From contig JBBSBH010000012.1 of assembly GCA_038251405.1 (NCBI GenBank), positions 62,001-126,000 on the forward strand: a stretch of 64,000 nucleotides of DNA. The letters are read 5' to 3'. A program made the translations under genes and the position numbers. This stretch comes from JADJLQ01 sp038251405. Its GTDB lineage: Bacteria; Bacteroidota; Bacteroidia; Chitinophagales; Saprospiraceae. How positions within the stretch are numbered: the first letter of the stretch is position 1; each line of letters opens with the position of its first letter. A model generated the notes under the pieces. That model was not told the DNA's origin. It saw nothing but the letters and a program-made list of their open reading frames with translations, and did not search any database. This document shows positions 9,119-16,838 of this stretch, one piece after another.

Positions 9119-10174
9119 TCAATCCTTATTGGCTAATTGACCACAAGCTGCATCTATATCTTTCCCTCTGCTTTTACGAACAGTTACATTTACTCCATGT
9201 GTATAAAGGTATTTGGCAAAAATATCCAGGCGATCTTTGGGTGATTTGATAAAGTCGACCCCGGAAATAGGATTATATTCAATGATATTTACTTTGGCAG
9301 GAAAATTCCTTTTACATAATTGAGTAAGATGTTGAGCATCCGTCAAATGGTCATTGAATTGATTGAAAGCAATGTACTCAAAAGTAATTTCACTCTGTGT
9401 CTTATTATAAAAATACTCCAAAGCTTCCATTAATGCTTCGAGATTATTTTGTTCATTGATGGGCATTATTTCATTACGCTTTTTATCATCAGCAGCATGT
9501 AACGATAGAGCCAAATTGAATCTCACCTGATCATCACCCAATTGGCGAATCATTTTAGCTATACCTGCGGTACTTACTGTCAGTCTACGAGGACTCATAT
9601 TTACTGTGGATCCATGAGTCAATAGGTGCACACTGCGTATCACTTCCTTGTAATTTAACAAAGGCTCTCCCATTCCCATGTATACCACATTTGTAAGAGG
9701 GGCTTTAAATTGCTCCAGGCATTGTTCGTTTACTTTAAAATACTGATCTACAATCTCCGCTGCATCCAAATTACGTATCCTTTTCATCTTACCAGTGGCA
9801 CAAAAACTACATGTAAGGCTACACCCTACTTGAGTAGACACGCACACGGTAAACCTTTTATCTTGCTCTACAGGAATTAATACAGATTCTATTTTGTGGC
9901 CATCGTGTAAAGTAAATCGTGATTTGATAGTACCATCAGAACTGATTTGTGACTTATCAAGTTCTATTGGTTGGGTGTGGGCAAGTTCCAGTAATTTTTC
10001 TCTAAAAACTGTCGATAAATCACTCATGAAATGAATATCCGTCACATTTTTTTTCCAGAACCACTGATATATTTGTTTAGCTCGATATTTTTTTTCTCCA
10101 ATTGATTCGACCCAACCTTCCAGCTGAGGTAAGGTGAGTGAACGTAGGTCGATCAAATGAGTAGTTGATTCCAT
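9119..10174 (-). CDS. rlmN: 23S rRNA (adenine2503-C2)-methyltransferase RlmN
   Basis: This 351-residue radical SAM enzyme has the CxxxCxxC cluster motif in GCSLTCSFCATG near residue 120 and VYMGMGEPLLNY. The conserved resolving Cys is in DAACGQLANKD at the C-terminus. It methylates C2 of A2503 in 23S rRNA and A37 in some tRNAs. Length and motif order are normal for RlmN rather than Cfr. The -7 box on this strand ends 8 nt before the ATG, so the message is expected to have almost no leader. Confidence 0.96.
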   Translation of the reverse strand: MESTTHLIDLRSLTLPQLEGWVESIGEKKYRAKQIYQWFWKKNVTDIHFMSDLSTVFREKLLELAHTQPIELDKSQISSDGTIKSRFTLHDGHKIESVLIPVEQDKRFTVCVSTQVGCSLTCSFCATGKMKRIRNLDAAEIVDQYFKVNEQCLEQFKAPLTNVVYMGMGEPLLNYKEVIRSVHLLTHGSTVNMSPRRLTVSTAGIAKMIRQLGDDQVRFNLALSLHAADDKKRNEIMPINEQNNLEALMEALEYFYNKTQSEITFEYIAFNQFNDHLTDAQHLTQLCKRNFPAKVNIIEYNPISGVDFIKSPKDRLDIFAKYLYTHGVNVTVRKSRGKDIDAACGQLANKD

Positions 10175-10182
10175 AAAAATGG

Positions 10183-10190
10183 CAAAGATA
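10183..10190 (-). promoter_or_regulatory. -7 box of rlmN
   Basis: Read on the minus strand this is TATCTTTG, an exact TAnnTTTG. It ends 8 nt before the rlmN ATG, which implies a leaderless or near-leaderless transcript. Confidence 0.5.
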
Positions 10191-10322
10191 ATCCATTCAA
10201 AATTGAACTCTTTTTCATATTCTGGGAATCACAAATAATCGTTGCTTTATTAAAGCTTTATTACTATTTATATTCCGCTTTTCCTAAATTGGGTTATTAT
10301 CTAACCATATAAATCAATATCT

Positions 10323-10455
10323 ATGAAGTTATGTATTGCTATCTTGCTAATCTTTATTAGCCTCTCTTCAAATAGAAGGACTGGATCTCGGTGAACATGG
10401 TCATAAATCATATGGTGGATTTATGATGGAACCAGAACCAGGTCATCATGATTAA
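10323..10455 (+). pseudogene. Possible frameshifted small secreted peptide gene
   Basis: ATG at 10323 begins a signal-peptide-like stretch (MKLCIAILLIFISLSS) that stops after 23 codons at 10392. A second frame, open from about 10351, continues with GLDLGEHGHKSYGGF and MMEPEPGHHD to a TAA at 10453-10455. Shifting frame near 10360-10378 would give one peptide of about 43 residues with a leader and a short His/Gly/Pro-rich mature part. It may be a decayed gene, a sequencing indel or chance. The rest of this 466-bp gap (10456-10595) shows only AT-rich sequence. Confidence 0.3.
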
Positions 10456-10595
10456 TAAATAAAATGTAAGGAATTGATTCGTGCTTTTTTAAAGCAAGGC
10501 CTATTCGGGAGTGTCTAACAATTTATTTTGTTTAATGCTTCCGGATGGCTTTAATTAAAATTAATCTGATCTGGTCTTTTAAAAAATAACTTCGC

Positions 10596-10618
10596 CTAAG
10601 TAAATGGCTTATACTTAG
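10596..10618 (-). terminator. Possible terminator after the SH3-like gene
   Basis: CTAAGTA and TACTTAG form a 7-bp perfect stem with a 9-nt loop, about 22 nt past the stop of the minus-strand SH3-like gene. A T-rich stretch follows about 9 nt later on the minus strand, so it is only a moderate terminator candidate. Confidence 0.35.
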
Positions 10619-10640
10619 AAACCTTTTAACTAAAAATAAA

Positions 10641-10913
10641 CTAGGCTACTTTCTTCACTTGGGCTGAATAACCAATTTGGTGACTATTTCTATGCATTAT
10701 ATGAAGCGTCTTAAGCTCAGCAGGTGCAATATTTGTTTTTAGCACCCAGCCACTACACTCTTTTCCAATCACAAAAGCCCAGTTATCGATCTCATTTAGG
10801 ACGCCAAACCATGTACCTGAGGCTATAGTTTTTACAACAGCTGCATCTTGAGAAGGGTCGGCATGTACATCCACTCCTAAAGAAACTGCGTGCCACAATA
10901 TTTTATTCATCAT
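10641..10913 (-). CDS. Small SH3-like domain protein
   Basis: The product is about 90 residues. A central HADPSQDAAVVKTIASGTWFG / WAFVIGKECSGWVLKTNI pattern fits a bacterial SH3 (SH3_3-like) fold. There is no signal peptide or membrane segment, which is unusual because such domains are mostly exported. I chose ATG 10913 (MMNKILW). An upstream in-frame TTG at 10949 coincides with a probable -7 box (AATATTTG on the minus strand), so it is unlikely to be the start. The specific function is unknown. Confidence 0.6.
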   Translation of the reverse strand: MMNKILWHAVSLGVDVHADPSQDAAVVKTIASGTWFGVLNEIDNWAFVIGKECSGWVLKTNIAPAELKTLHIMHRNSHQIGYSAQVKKVA

Positions 10914-11127
10914 TTCAGATTTTTGAACAATTATGTAAAGACTCTTCAAATATTATAAACTTTCATTGATAACGCTCATTAATTAGATCAATATTGCATT
11001 TGTGTCGTCAGAATAAATGTAAACTCGGTTAATTAACTTACTCACCTTTATATACGTGTAAAATCAACCCTTGGTTTGCGCTTTACCTCATTTTCTTCTA
11101 CCCCCAATTGTTAAACTTATATTAATA

Positions 11128-11143
11128 TACGAATTTTTTCGTA
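11128..11143. promoter_or_regulatory. BlaI-type operator, copy 1
   Basis: This 16-bp palindrome TACGAA-N4-TTCGTA (spacer TTTT) has perfect 6-bp arms. It lies just upstream of the likely -33 region of the blaI-like gene. An identical-arm copy lies 58 bp downstream. BlaI/MecI repressors bind short dyads in their own promoters, so auto-repression is inferred. Confidence 0.6.
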
Positions 11144-11174
11144 ATATATTTTGATAAAAGCCGAATCGAATGAC

Positions 11175-11182
11175 TATACTTG
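11175..11182 (+). promoter_or_regulatory. Probable -7 box of the blaI / M56 / PDZ operon
   Basis: TATACTTG is one mismatch from TAnnTTTG and lies between the two palindromes. A TTG at 11151-11153 is 21 bp upstream. The predicted start point falls inside operator copy 2, the arrangement expected for repression by occlusion. Confidence 0.45.
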
Positions 11183-11185
11183 CAT

Positions 11186-11201
11186 TACGAAAATATTCGT
11201 A
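11186..11201. promoter_or_regulatory. BlaI-type operator, copy 2
   Basis: This is a second TACGAA-N4-TTCGTA palindrome (spacer AATA) with the same 6-bp arms as the copy at 11128. It covers the predicted transcription start and ends 16 nt before the repressor ATG. Confidence 0.6.
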
Positions 11202-11217
11202 TTTACAAAATATATAA

Positions 11218-11607
11218 ATGAAGAATAATAAACCCACAGAAAGTGAATTAGCTATTTTACAATTACTTTGGCAACATGGCCCGTTATCTGTGAGAGCCAT
11301 CAACGAAATGCTTAATGAGGTATCAGATCAAGTGATAGGATACACTACCACGCTCAAGCTGATGCAGATCATGCATGAAAAAGGACTTTTAGTACGAAAT
11401 ACTGACCAGCGATCCCATATATATCGATTCGCAGTAAAGGAAAATGAGACCCAGCAAAATCTTTTAAACGAATTTTTAGATGCTACCTATCGGGGCTCTG
11501 CTTCGAAATTAGTAATGCAAGCGCTTGGTCATCATAAGGCAAGTAAAGAAGAGCTACAAATGATTAAAGATTATATTCAAAATCTCGAACTAAAAAATAA
11601 AAAGTAA
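11218..11607 (+). CDS. BlaI/MecI/CopY family transcriptional repressor
   Basis: The 129-residue winged-helix protein begins KPTESELAILQLLWQHGPLSVRAI, typical of the BlaI/MecI family. Its recognition-helix region is TTTLKLMQIMHEKGLL, and it has a C-terminal dimerisation helix pair. BlaI-type repressors are cleaved or released when a membrane metallopeptidase of the BlaR1 type is activated. Such a peptidase is encoded 15 nt downstream. No beta-lactamase gene is present, so the target is not classical resistance. Auto-regulation through the two palindromes upstream is inferred. Confidence 0.93.
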   Translation: MKNNKPTESELAILQLLWQHGPLSVRAINEMLNEVSDQVIGYTTTLKLMQIMHEKGLLVRNTDQRSHIYRFAVKENETQQNLLNEFLDATYRGSASKLVMQALGHHKASKEELQMIKDYIQNLELKNKK

Positions 11608-11622
11608 AACCAGACTAAAATT

Positions 11623-13824
11623 ATGATAGCCTTCATTTTATCAGACAAGCAAGTCTTATTAACAGCCTGGACCTGGGCTTTGATTCATTCCATGTGGATA
11701 GGTTTAGTATTGGCCTTTATGTTCTATTCTTTTTTAAGATATTATTCAGGGTTGCCGGCAAAAATGAAATACGCTGTAGGCATATGCTTGTTCACCGTTT
11801 TGCCCATTTCTACCTTTACTATCTTTATATACAACCTGTTAAAAGGATCAATTCCAGAAGTCCTAAATATAAATGCAGCCCCTGGCAGATTAATAGAACC
11901 AGTGATTATCAATGCCAGCACGGCAGTTAACTTACCATGGGTAAATCAAATCAGCCAGTATTCGGATTCTATATTTTTGGTTTATACTATTGGTGTTATT
12001 ATTTTAAGTCTGCATATGATGATCGATTATCGTAGGGTAGAAAAATTGAGAGTAACTGCCTCAGAAATCAGCAACTCCACGTTGCTTTCAATTTTCAATA
12101 CGATCTATTCTAAATCTTCACTTTGCAAGCCGGTAAAATTAGTGGGCACCTCCTTGTCTCAGATGCCCGCCACACTTGGATATTTAAAGCCCCTAATTTT
12201 AATGCCTGTTAGTATTATCAATCAATTAACCATTGAAGAATCTTATGCCATCATTGCTCACGAGATGGCTCATATTATACGCAAAGATTATTTACACAAT
12301 TTCTACTTAACATTTATTGAAGTTTTGTTTTTCTTTCATCCATCAGTATGGTGGTTCTCATCCACCATCAAATCTATTCGGGAACAATGCTGCGATGATA
12401 TAGCTATTCGATTAGGAGCAGAAAAAATCGCACTTAGTCAAGCCTTAATACGCCTGGAAGAACAATCTCCCAACCCGGTATTTGCCTTGGCCTTCTCTCA
12501 AAAACATCAATTATTTAACCGCATTCAAAGATTATACAATCCAAATATGAAAAACGAATTTAACATTAGTCGAAGTCAGGCTCCTATATTAATATGTTCC
12601 CTGGCACTTCTTCTTGTATTGTTTAAGCCGCTTAGCAATATGCATTTTGAAGATAATAATATGTCCATTCTCCCTGCTTTTCTGTGGGATTCAAGAGCCA
12701 ATCCTGACACGACTAAGCCAAAGATCGAGAAAATCACAAAAGACAATGGCAAAGAAAAAATAGAACTTCAGTTGAGGGACAAAAAGATCGAAGAGCTGAG
12801 GGTAAATGATCAGGTAATAGCTCCTTCTGACTATATGAAATATGAAGAAAAGACTGAGGCACTTAAAAAGGAGCTTACAGAATTAGAAACTCCTGATCGA
12901 AGAGAAAGAGCACGAGTATATAATGATTTTGATCCTGCAATAGCACCACAATGGTCGGATGATGATACTGACAATGAACTAATCGCAGCACCGAGGTCTG
13001 GCAGATCCAAAAATTCAAAATCAAGAGTATTTGTACTTCCGGGGCACAAATCGGATCCGCTAATTTTCAGATATGGATCAAAAGATAATTTTGCTTTCAA
13101 TTTTGGGCAAGGTCTCAATGGAAAGATTTGGCCAGACGGCCACGATGATATTCATTGGATATTCGATGGTGATAGTTCGGGAATAGCAATAAATGGAGAT
13201 CGATTGATTATCAAAAATGATAAAGGTGATATCATCATGGATTTGGGTGAGCATAATACTCCCAGGGCATTTGCTTATCGTTTTCCAGGATTAGCTGATA
13301 TGAAGGAATTTGAAAATTTTCCTGATGATATGAAAATTAAATTGAAGAGTAAATTGAAAGCTCTTGACTTAGATCAAAGGCTGAAAATGGGAGAATTCAA
13401 TCTAAAACATTTAGATGAGTTGAATTTAGATGAGCCATTATTAAATAAATTAATGGAGGAGGATCATCTTCATAAGTTAATGGACGAAACTCGTATGAAG
13501 CAAAAGAGATTACATGAAAAATTGTTTGATAACAATTTCGAAGGATTAGGAGAAAATTGGAAGTCGGATAAGGCTCAAAAGTGGATGGGTAGCAAGAAAA
13601 ACCTTAGCACCTATATTCAAGAAAGCCTTTTAAAAGACAAATTGATCAAAGGAGGTGAAAATTATGAGTTTAAGATAGATGATAAAGGCCTTCGTGTAAA
13701 CGGGAAAAAACAGTCAGACGCTTTGTATAACGATTATAAAAAATTGATAGAAGAGCAAACTGGATTTGATATGGATAAAAATTCTTCATTTATGTTTAGT
13801 GGTTCTACCTCAAAAGATAACTAA
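11623..13824 (+). CDS. BlaR1/MecR1-like M56 membrane metallopeptidase
   Basis: The 733-residue protein has several N-terminal membrane helices and the M56 zinc site HEMAH (His213, Glu214, His217) followed by IIRKDYLHN and EQCCDDIAIRLG. The peptidase domain ends with a further hydrophobic segment near residues 320-340. The remaining 390 or so residues are extracytoplasmic. They contain no penicillin-binding domain, but charged repeats and two motifs common in Bacteroidota M56 proteins (IEELRVNDQVIAPSDYMKYE; GLRVNGKKQSDALYNDYKKL). It probably senses an envelope signal and relays it by proteolysis of the BlaI-type repressor. It is the middle gene of a three-gene operon. Confidence 0.9.
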   Translation: MIAFILSDKQVLLTAWTWALIHSMWIGLVLAFMFYSFLRYYSGLPAKMKYAVGICLFTVLPISTFTIFIYNLLKGSIPEVLNINAAPGRLIEPVIINASTAVNLPWVNQISQYSDSIFLVYTIGVIILSLHMMIDYRRVEKLRVTASEISNSTLLSIFNTIYSKSSLCKPVKLVGTSLSQMPATLGYLKPLILMPVSIINQLTIEESYAIIAHEMAHIIRKDYLHNFYLTFIEVLFFFHPSVWWFSSTIKSIREQCCDDIAIRLGAEKIALSQALIRLEEQSPNPVFALAFSQKHQLFNRIQRLYNPNMKNEFNISRSQAPILICSLALLLVLFKPLSNMHFEDNNMSILPAFLWDSRANPDTTKPKIEKITKDNGKEKIELQLRDKKIEELRVNDQVIAPSDYMKYEEKTEALKKELTELETPDRRERARVYNDFDPAIAPQWSDDDTDNELIAAPRSGRSKNSKSRVFVLPGHKSDPLIFRYGSKDNFAFNFGQGLNGKIWPDGHDDIHWIFDGDSSGIAINGDRLIIKNDKGDIIMDLGEHNTPRAFAYRFPGLADMKEFENFPDDMKIKLKSKLKALDLDQRLKMGEFNLKHLDELNLDEPLLNKLMEEDHLHKLMDETRMKQKRLHEKLFDNNFEGLGENWKSDKAQKWMGSKKNLSTYIQESLLKDKLIKGGENYEFKIDDKGLRVNGKKQSDALYNDYKKLIEEQTGFDMDKNSSFMFSGSTSKDN

Positions 13825-13878
13825 ACCGATTCTTTAAAATCGTTTAATTTTGAGATTTTAAAAAATACAATTTAACAA

Positions 13879-14586
13879 ATGAAAAAATTTAGTTTAATAA
13901 TAGTAAGTGTATTCTTTATTAGTGGCCTAACAATAGGTCAAAGCGGCACATCCGTAAAGAAAAGAAAAGTAGTGACTATCGAAAAAAAGATAGATAAGAA
14001 CGGAAATGAAGTGATAGAGAAGAAGATTCTGGAGGATGATGCAGTAAAAAAAGATGTGGACTGGAACGATAAAGAAGGTACAACCATCCACATAGATGCC
14101 GATAGTTCTGGCAAAAAGACTAAAATCATAATTAATGAAACGATAGAAAATGATAACCATGGGGATACTCCTGTTTTCTCAGGTTCAAATCGTGGATATA
14201 GGGAGCGAACAGTAATCGTGAAAAAAAATGATGATGGCAGTGTAGAAATAAGAGAAAAAAATGGTGACGATATCTCGAAAGAATTTAATTTAAAAATCGA
14301 CAGTAGTGAAGCTAAAAGACCCAATATAGGAGTCGTTTTAAATGATGAAATGAGAGTAACCAATGTGATCAAAGATGGAGCAGCCGAAGCAGCTGGGATC
14401 GAAAAAGGAGATGTACTCACCAATTTAGATGGAGTATTTATAGAGGACTATGATCACCTAAAGGATCTCTTATCTAAAAAAAGAGTTGGTGATAAAGTAA
14501 CTCTTAGTTACCTGCGTGAACGTAAAGAAATGAAAACTTCTTTAACCCTGAAAGGAGGAACGACCAGGGTGTATTTTAACAGATAA
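13879..14586 (+). CDS. Exported PDZ-domain protein, third gene of the M56 operon
   Basis: This 235-residue protein has a signal peptide (FSLIIVSVFFISGLTIGQ). Residues about 25-140 are very charged and Lys/Asp/Glu-rich. The C-terminal PDZ domain (about 150-232) has RPNIGVVLNDEMRVTNVI, GAAEAAGIEKGDVLTNLDG and RVGDKVTLSYLRERKE. No protease domain is present. It starts 54 nt after the M56 gene on the same strand, so it probably shares the operon and acts in the periplasm as an adaptor or ligand for the M56 sensor region. The role is inferred from context. Confidence 0.85.
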   Translation: MKKFSLIIVSVFFISGLTIGQSGTSVKKRKVVTIEKKIDKNGNEVIEKKILEDDAVKKDVDWNDKEGTTIHIDADSSGKKTKIIINETIENDNHGDTPVFSGSNRGYRERTVIVKKNDDGSVEIREKNGDDISKEFNLKIDSSEAKRPNIGVVLNDEMRVTNVIKDGAAEAAGIEKGDVLTNLDGVFIEDYDHLKDLLSKKRVGDKVTLSYLRERKEMKTSLTLKGGTTRVYFNR

Positions 14587-14608
14587 TCTTTTCAAATCGT
14601 TAAACTCA

Positions 14609-14646
14609 AAAGGTTGTATGTTAAGAAAATATATCATGCAACCTTT
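14609..14646 (+). terminator. Terminator after the M56/PDZ operon
   Basis: AAAGGTTG and CAACCTTT form an 8-bp stem with a long, partly pairing loop and a T-rich stretch after it, 23 nt past the PDZ stop codon. It likely ends the three-gene operon. Confidence 0.5.
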
Positions 14647-14753
14647 GTTGTTTAATTTACATCTTTAATAAGTCGTACACTTTTCCTAATTAAGAACTTG
14701 CTCATTATAAGTGATTGTCTTTCATGGATAATTGCTTAGTACTAATTGGTATC

Positions 14754-14865
14754 GTTTCGGCTGTGGTCGATAGGATGTAATGTACTTGTATATAAACTCG
14801 GATTTAGTGAGTCTTTTCATATAACCCCGGAAAAATGGCTGAAGAGTTGTTTGCCGGGGTTTTTT
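14754..14865 (+). ncRNA. Candidate small RNA, copy A
   Basis: Between the PDZ operon and a convergent gene lies a non-coding stretch with GTTTCGGCT (14754-14762), 52 nt later AGTGAGTCTTTTCA (14806-14819), and then a strong intrinsic terminator (14823-14865). The same two blocks in the same order, 46 nt apart and again directly before a terminator, occur at 60834-60935. No gene on this strand ends here except the PDZ gene, which has its own terminator. An independent transcript of about 80-110 nt is inferred. GTTTCGGCT may be part of the promoter rather than of the RNA. Confidence 0.4.
14823..14865 (+). terminator. Strong intrinsic terminator ending candidate sRNA A
   Basis: AACCCCGG pairs perfectly with CCGGGGTT (14854-14861) across a 23-nt loop and runs into a T tract. 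The T tract is on the + side only, so the terminator serves a + strand transcript. Confidence 0.7.
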
Positions 14866-15005
14866 ATTGAATAAATAAATAGGAATTTTGAAAACTTCCA
14901 ATATCACAAATACATAAAAAATAACTTTCCAATCCTTAATACGAAGCAACCCATTATCTTATCCCATTCTACTGCTCTGACCACCACCACATAAAATAAC
15001 ACCTA

Positions 15006-15305
15006 TCATTTTGAAGTCTTAAGATGTGAGGGCGTATCTGCATGACCAAGATTTATTTCCGGAGCCACTATATCCCTTACAAATTGTTTCAATACTTTTA
15101 TTTCAGGAAATCCACCATATTCCTTTCTATCAAATATTTTTACATCATCCACATACATTATAAAAGCACCATTTATTTCACTAGGTTTGAGACTTACAAT
15201 TTCCAAGTTTTCTTCAAACGATGCTAAAAACTCCTGAGCAAAATATGCTGCTCTTAAGAGCCAATTGCATTTTGGACAATACTCCAAAATAATAGTATGC
15301 TTCAT
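15006..15305 (-). CDS. Rdx/SelT-SelW-SelH family thioredoxin-like protein
   Basis: This 99-residue protein has the CxxC redox motif near the N-terminus (ILEYCPKCNWLLRAAYFAQ) and the SelW-like core ending with FDRKEYGGFPEIKVLKQFVRDI. Both active residues are Cys, so it is the Cys form of a selenoprotein W-type redoxin. Redox partner and substrate are unknown, and it lacks a signal peptide. It is transcribed toward candidate sRNA A. Upstream (15306-15559) there is only a 7-bp inverted repeat (TTGGACA/TGTCCAA) of unclear meaning. Confidence 0.85.
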   Translation of the reverse strand: MKHTIILEYCPKCNWLLRAAYFAQEFLASFEENLEIVSLKPSEINGAFIMYVDDVKIFDRKEYGGFPEIKVLKQFVRDIVAPEINLGHADTPSHLKTSK

Positions 15306-15525
15306 ACATGGATATATTTATCCAAAAAATACAATCGATAAAACAGTTCAACCAAATTTAAAGCATATCTCATCACACATATGCGTCGAAGCCAGCCTTT
15401 TGGACAGGTGTAGCTGATAAAGTATCATAATATGTCCAATAATGTGTAATATATTACTCCCGATGAAATTAAATCCTTTTACACATTTGGGATCATCTAA
15501 CATGTGTTTCTATCTTACATTTTTG

Positions 15526-15533
15526 TACATTTG
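15526..15533 (+). promoter_or_regulatory. Putative -7 box of the universal stress protein gene
   Basis: TACATTTG is an exact TAnnTTTG, 26 nt before the GTG start. There is no good TTG at 19 bp. Confidence 0.4.
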
Positions 15534-15559
15534 GTAAGCATTATTTAAATTATTAAGCT

Positions 15560-16363
15560 GTGAAAAAAATACTTCTGGTAATTGATTTTAGCCCTGCTAC
15601 CAAGCAGACTATGGAATTCGCATTAAAATTCGCTGAAAAAATGAAGACCAATTTAATGGTGCTTAATGTGATAGACTTTATGGAAAAAATGGTAGGATTA
15701 AGGTCTGTAAACAAGATAATCCAGGATGATGCTACTGAGCGATTAGACAGTTTTTTAGCTCCTTATAAAAAAAGTACATCAGTAAAAATATTATCCAAAA
15801 TAGCTAAAGGTGATGCCTACACAGTGATTTCCCGACAAGCTGAGGTAAACAATGTGGAATTGATCATTTTAGGAGCAGAAGGGGAAGACAGTGAGGAAAG
15901 ATATTTTTTAGGTAGAGTTGCTGGTAGCGTCATTAAATTTACCCACTTACCAGTAATAGCCATTCCTAATAATTACATACCCAGGGACATCACTAATATT
16001 GTTTTCATGTATCGCAATTTGCACAAAAGTATTTTTGAAGTAATCAATCCTTTACTTGAAGTATCCAGCACTTATAATGCCAAAATACATTCTGTCCATC
16101 TCACTGGCAAACACTCCGGTTCAGTAGCCTATTCACCCGAATTGATTTTCGAAAACTATGACTTTGATCATTCAGAGCTTACTAATGATAGCTTTACAGA
16201 AGGCATCAAAACTTTGATAAAAAATGCTGGTGAACCAGACCTGATCTGTGTGCTTAAACGCAAAAGAGGTATGTTAGAATATATATTTGAAAGCAGCCCT
16301 ACATCAAAAGAAATAATTGATAGTCCGGTACCAGTACTTTTCTTAAACGATGATGAGTCGTAA
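15560..16363 (+). CDS. Tandem universal stress protein (UspA family)
   Basis: The 267-residue protein has two Usp folds. The first (about 1-137) begins KKILLVIDFSPATKQTMEFA and ends with an ATP-loop-like pattern (ILGAEGEDSEERYFLGRVAGSVI, then LPVIAIP). The second (about 145-267) is more divergent and ends SPVPVLFLND. Tandem Usp proteins bind nucleotides and respond to stress, and the exact role is not known. The start is GTG, chosen because the first strand (KKILLVIDF) begins directly after it. It is a single cytoplasmic gene with a perfect -7 box upstream. Confidence 0.88.
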   Translation: MKKILLVIDFSPATKQTMEFALKFAEKMKTNLMVLNVIDFMEKMVGLRSVNKIIQDDATERLDSFLAPYKKSTSVKILSKIAKGDAYTVISRQAEVNNVELIILGAEGEDSEERYFLGRVAGSVIKFTHLPVIAIPNNYIPRDITNIVFMYRNLHKSIFEVINPLLEVSSTYNAKIHSVHLTGKHSGSVAYSPELIFENYDFDHSELTNDSFTEGIKTLIKNAGEPDLICVLKRKRGMLEYIFESSPTSKEIIDSPVPVLFLNDDES

Positions 16364-16451
16364 AAAAAAGTACCTTTTAATAATATTCTTGTAACAGAAT
16401 TGAGTACCATTTCGTTTAACTAATCCATTAAAGGGATTAGTCTCCATATAC

Positions 16452-16763
16452 ATGACAAATTTTTTATCATTAGTAGCTGTCTTATCCATCTGTCTTTATG
16501 TACAATATGATGTAAATCAAACTTCTGATTTTTCATTTAAAGAAAATCTCTATCTACAAGATACGATAGCCCCGGAGATTCTGGCCCGGGAATTAGACAG
16601 TATATATGTGACTACTAAAAATGGCAAATTCTATATTGAAGGCTCAGCTACTAAAGTGTCTAAAAAATATGGTGGCACTCCGCCTTTTATTCAAGAAGTC
16701 ACCCGATGTTTTCCATGTGTTACCGATTCAATACGAGCAGATACTTCTAATATTAAAAATTAG
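16452..16763 (+). CDS. Hypothetical exported small protein
   Basis: This 103-residue protein has an N-terminal hydrophobic segment (LSLVAVLSICLYVQYDV) that fits a signal peptide or anchor. The mature part contains KNGKFYIEGSATKVSKKYGG and a CFPC motif near the C-terminus. No known domain is recognised. It lies 88 nt after the universal stress gene on the same strand and could share its transcript. Confidence 0.55.
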   Translation: MTNFLSLVAVLSICLYVQYDVNQTSDFSFKENLYLQDTIAPEILARELDSIYVTTKNGKFYIEGSATKVSKKYGGTPPFIQEVTRCFPCVTDSIRADTSNIKN

Positions 16764-16787
16764 CTAAAGAGGTAAATTTAAATAAAA

Positions 16788-16811
16788 AGAGCCGATGATT
16801 GTATCAGCTCT
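16788..16811 (-). terminator. Terminator after the sugar isomerase-like gene
   Basis: On the minus strand AGAGC...GCTCT with inner TGAT/ATCA pairing is followed by TTTTTATTT. It lies 27 nt past the stop codon, consistent with an intrinsic terminator. Confidence 0.55.
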
Positions 16812-16838
16812 GGTAGGGATTGTAGAATTCAATTAATT

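Noticed and set aside
13938..14423. 161-codon open frame antisense to the PDZ gene
   Set aside because: Ser/Phe-rich shadow of the charged PDZ protein; no motif or promoter supports it.
15400..15439. TTGGACA/TGTCCAA inverted repeat in the gap before the universal stress gene
   Set aside because: Arms are only 7 bp with a 26-nt loop and no T run; not enough to call a terminator or operator.
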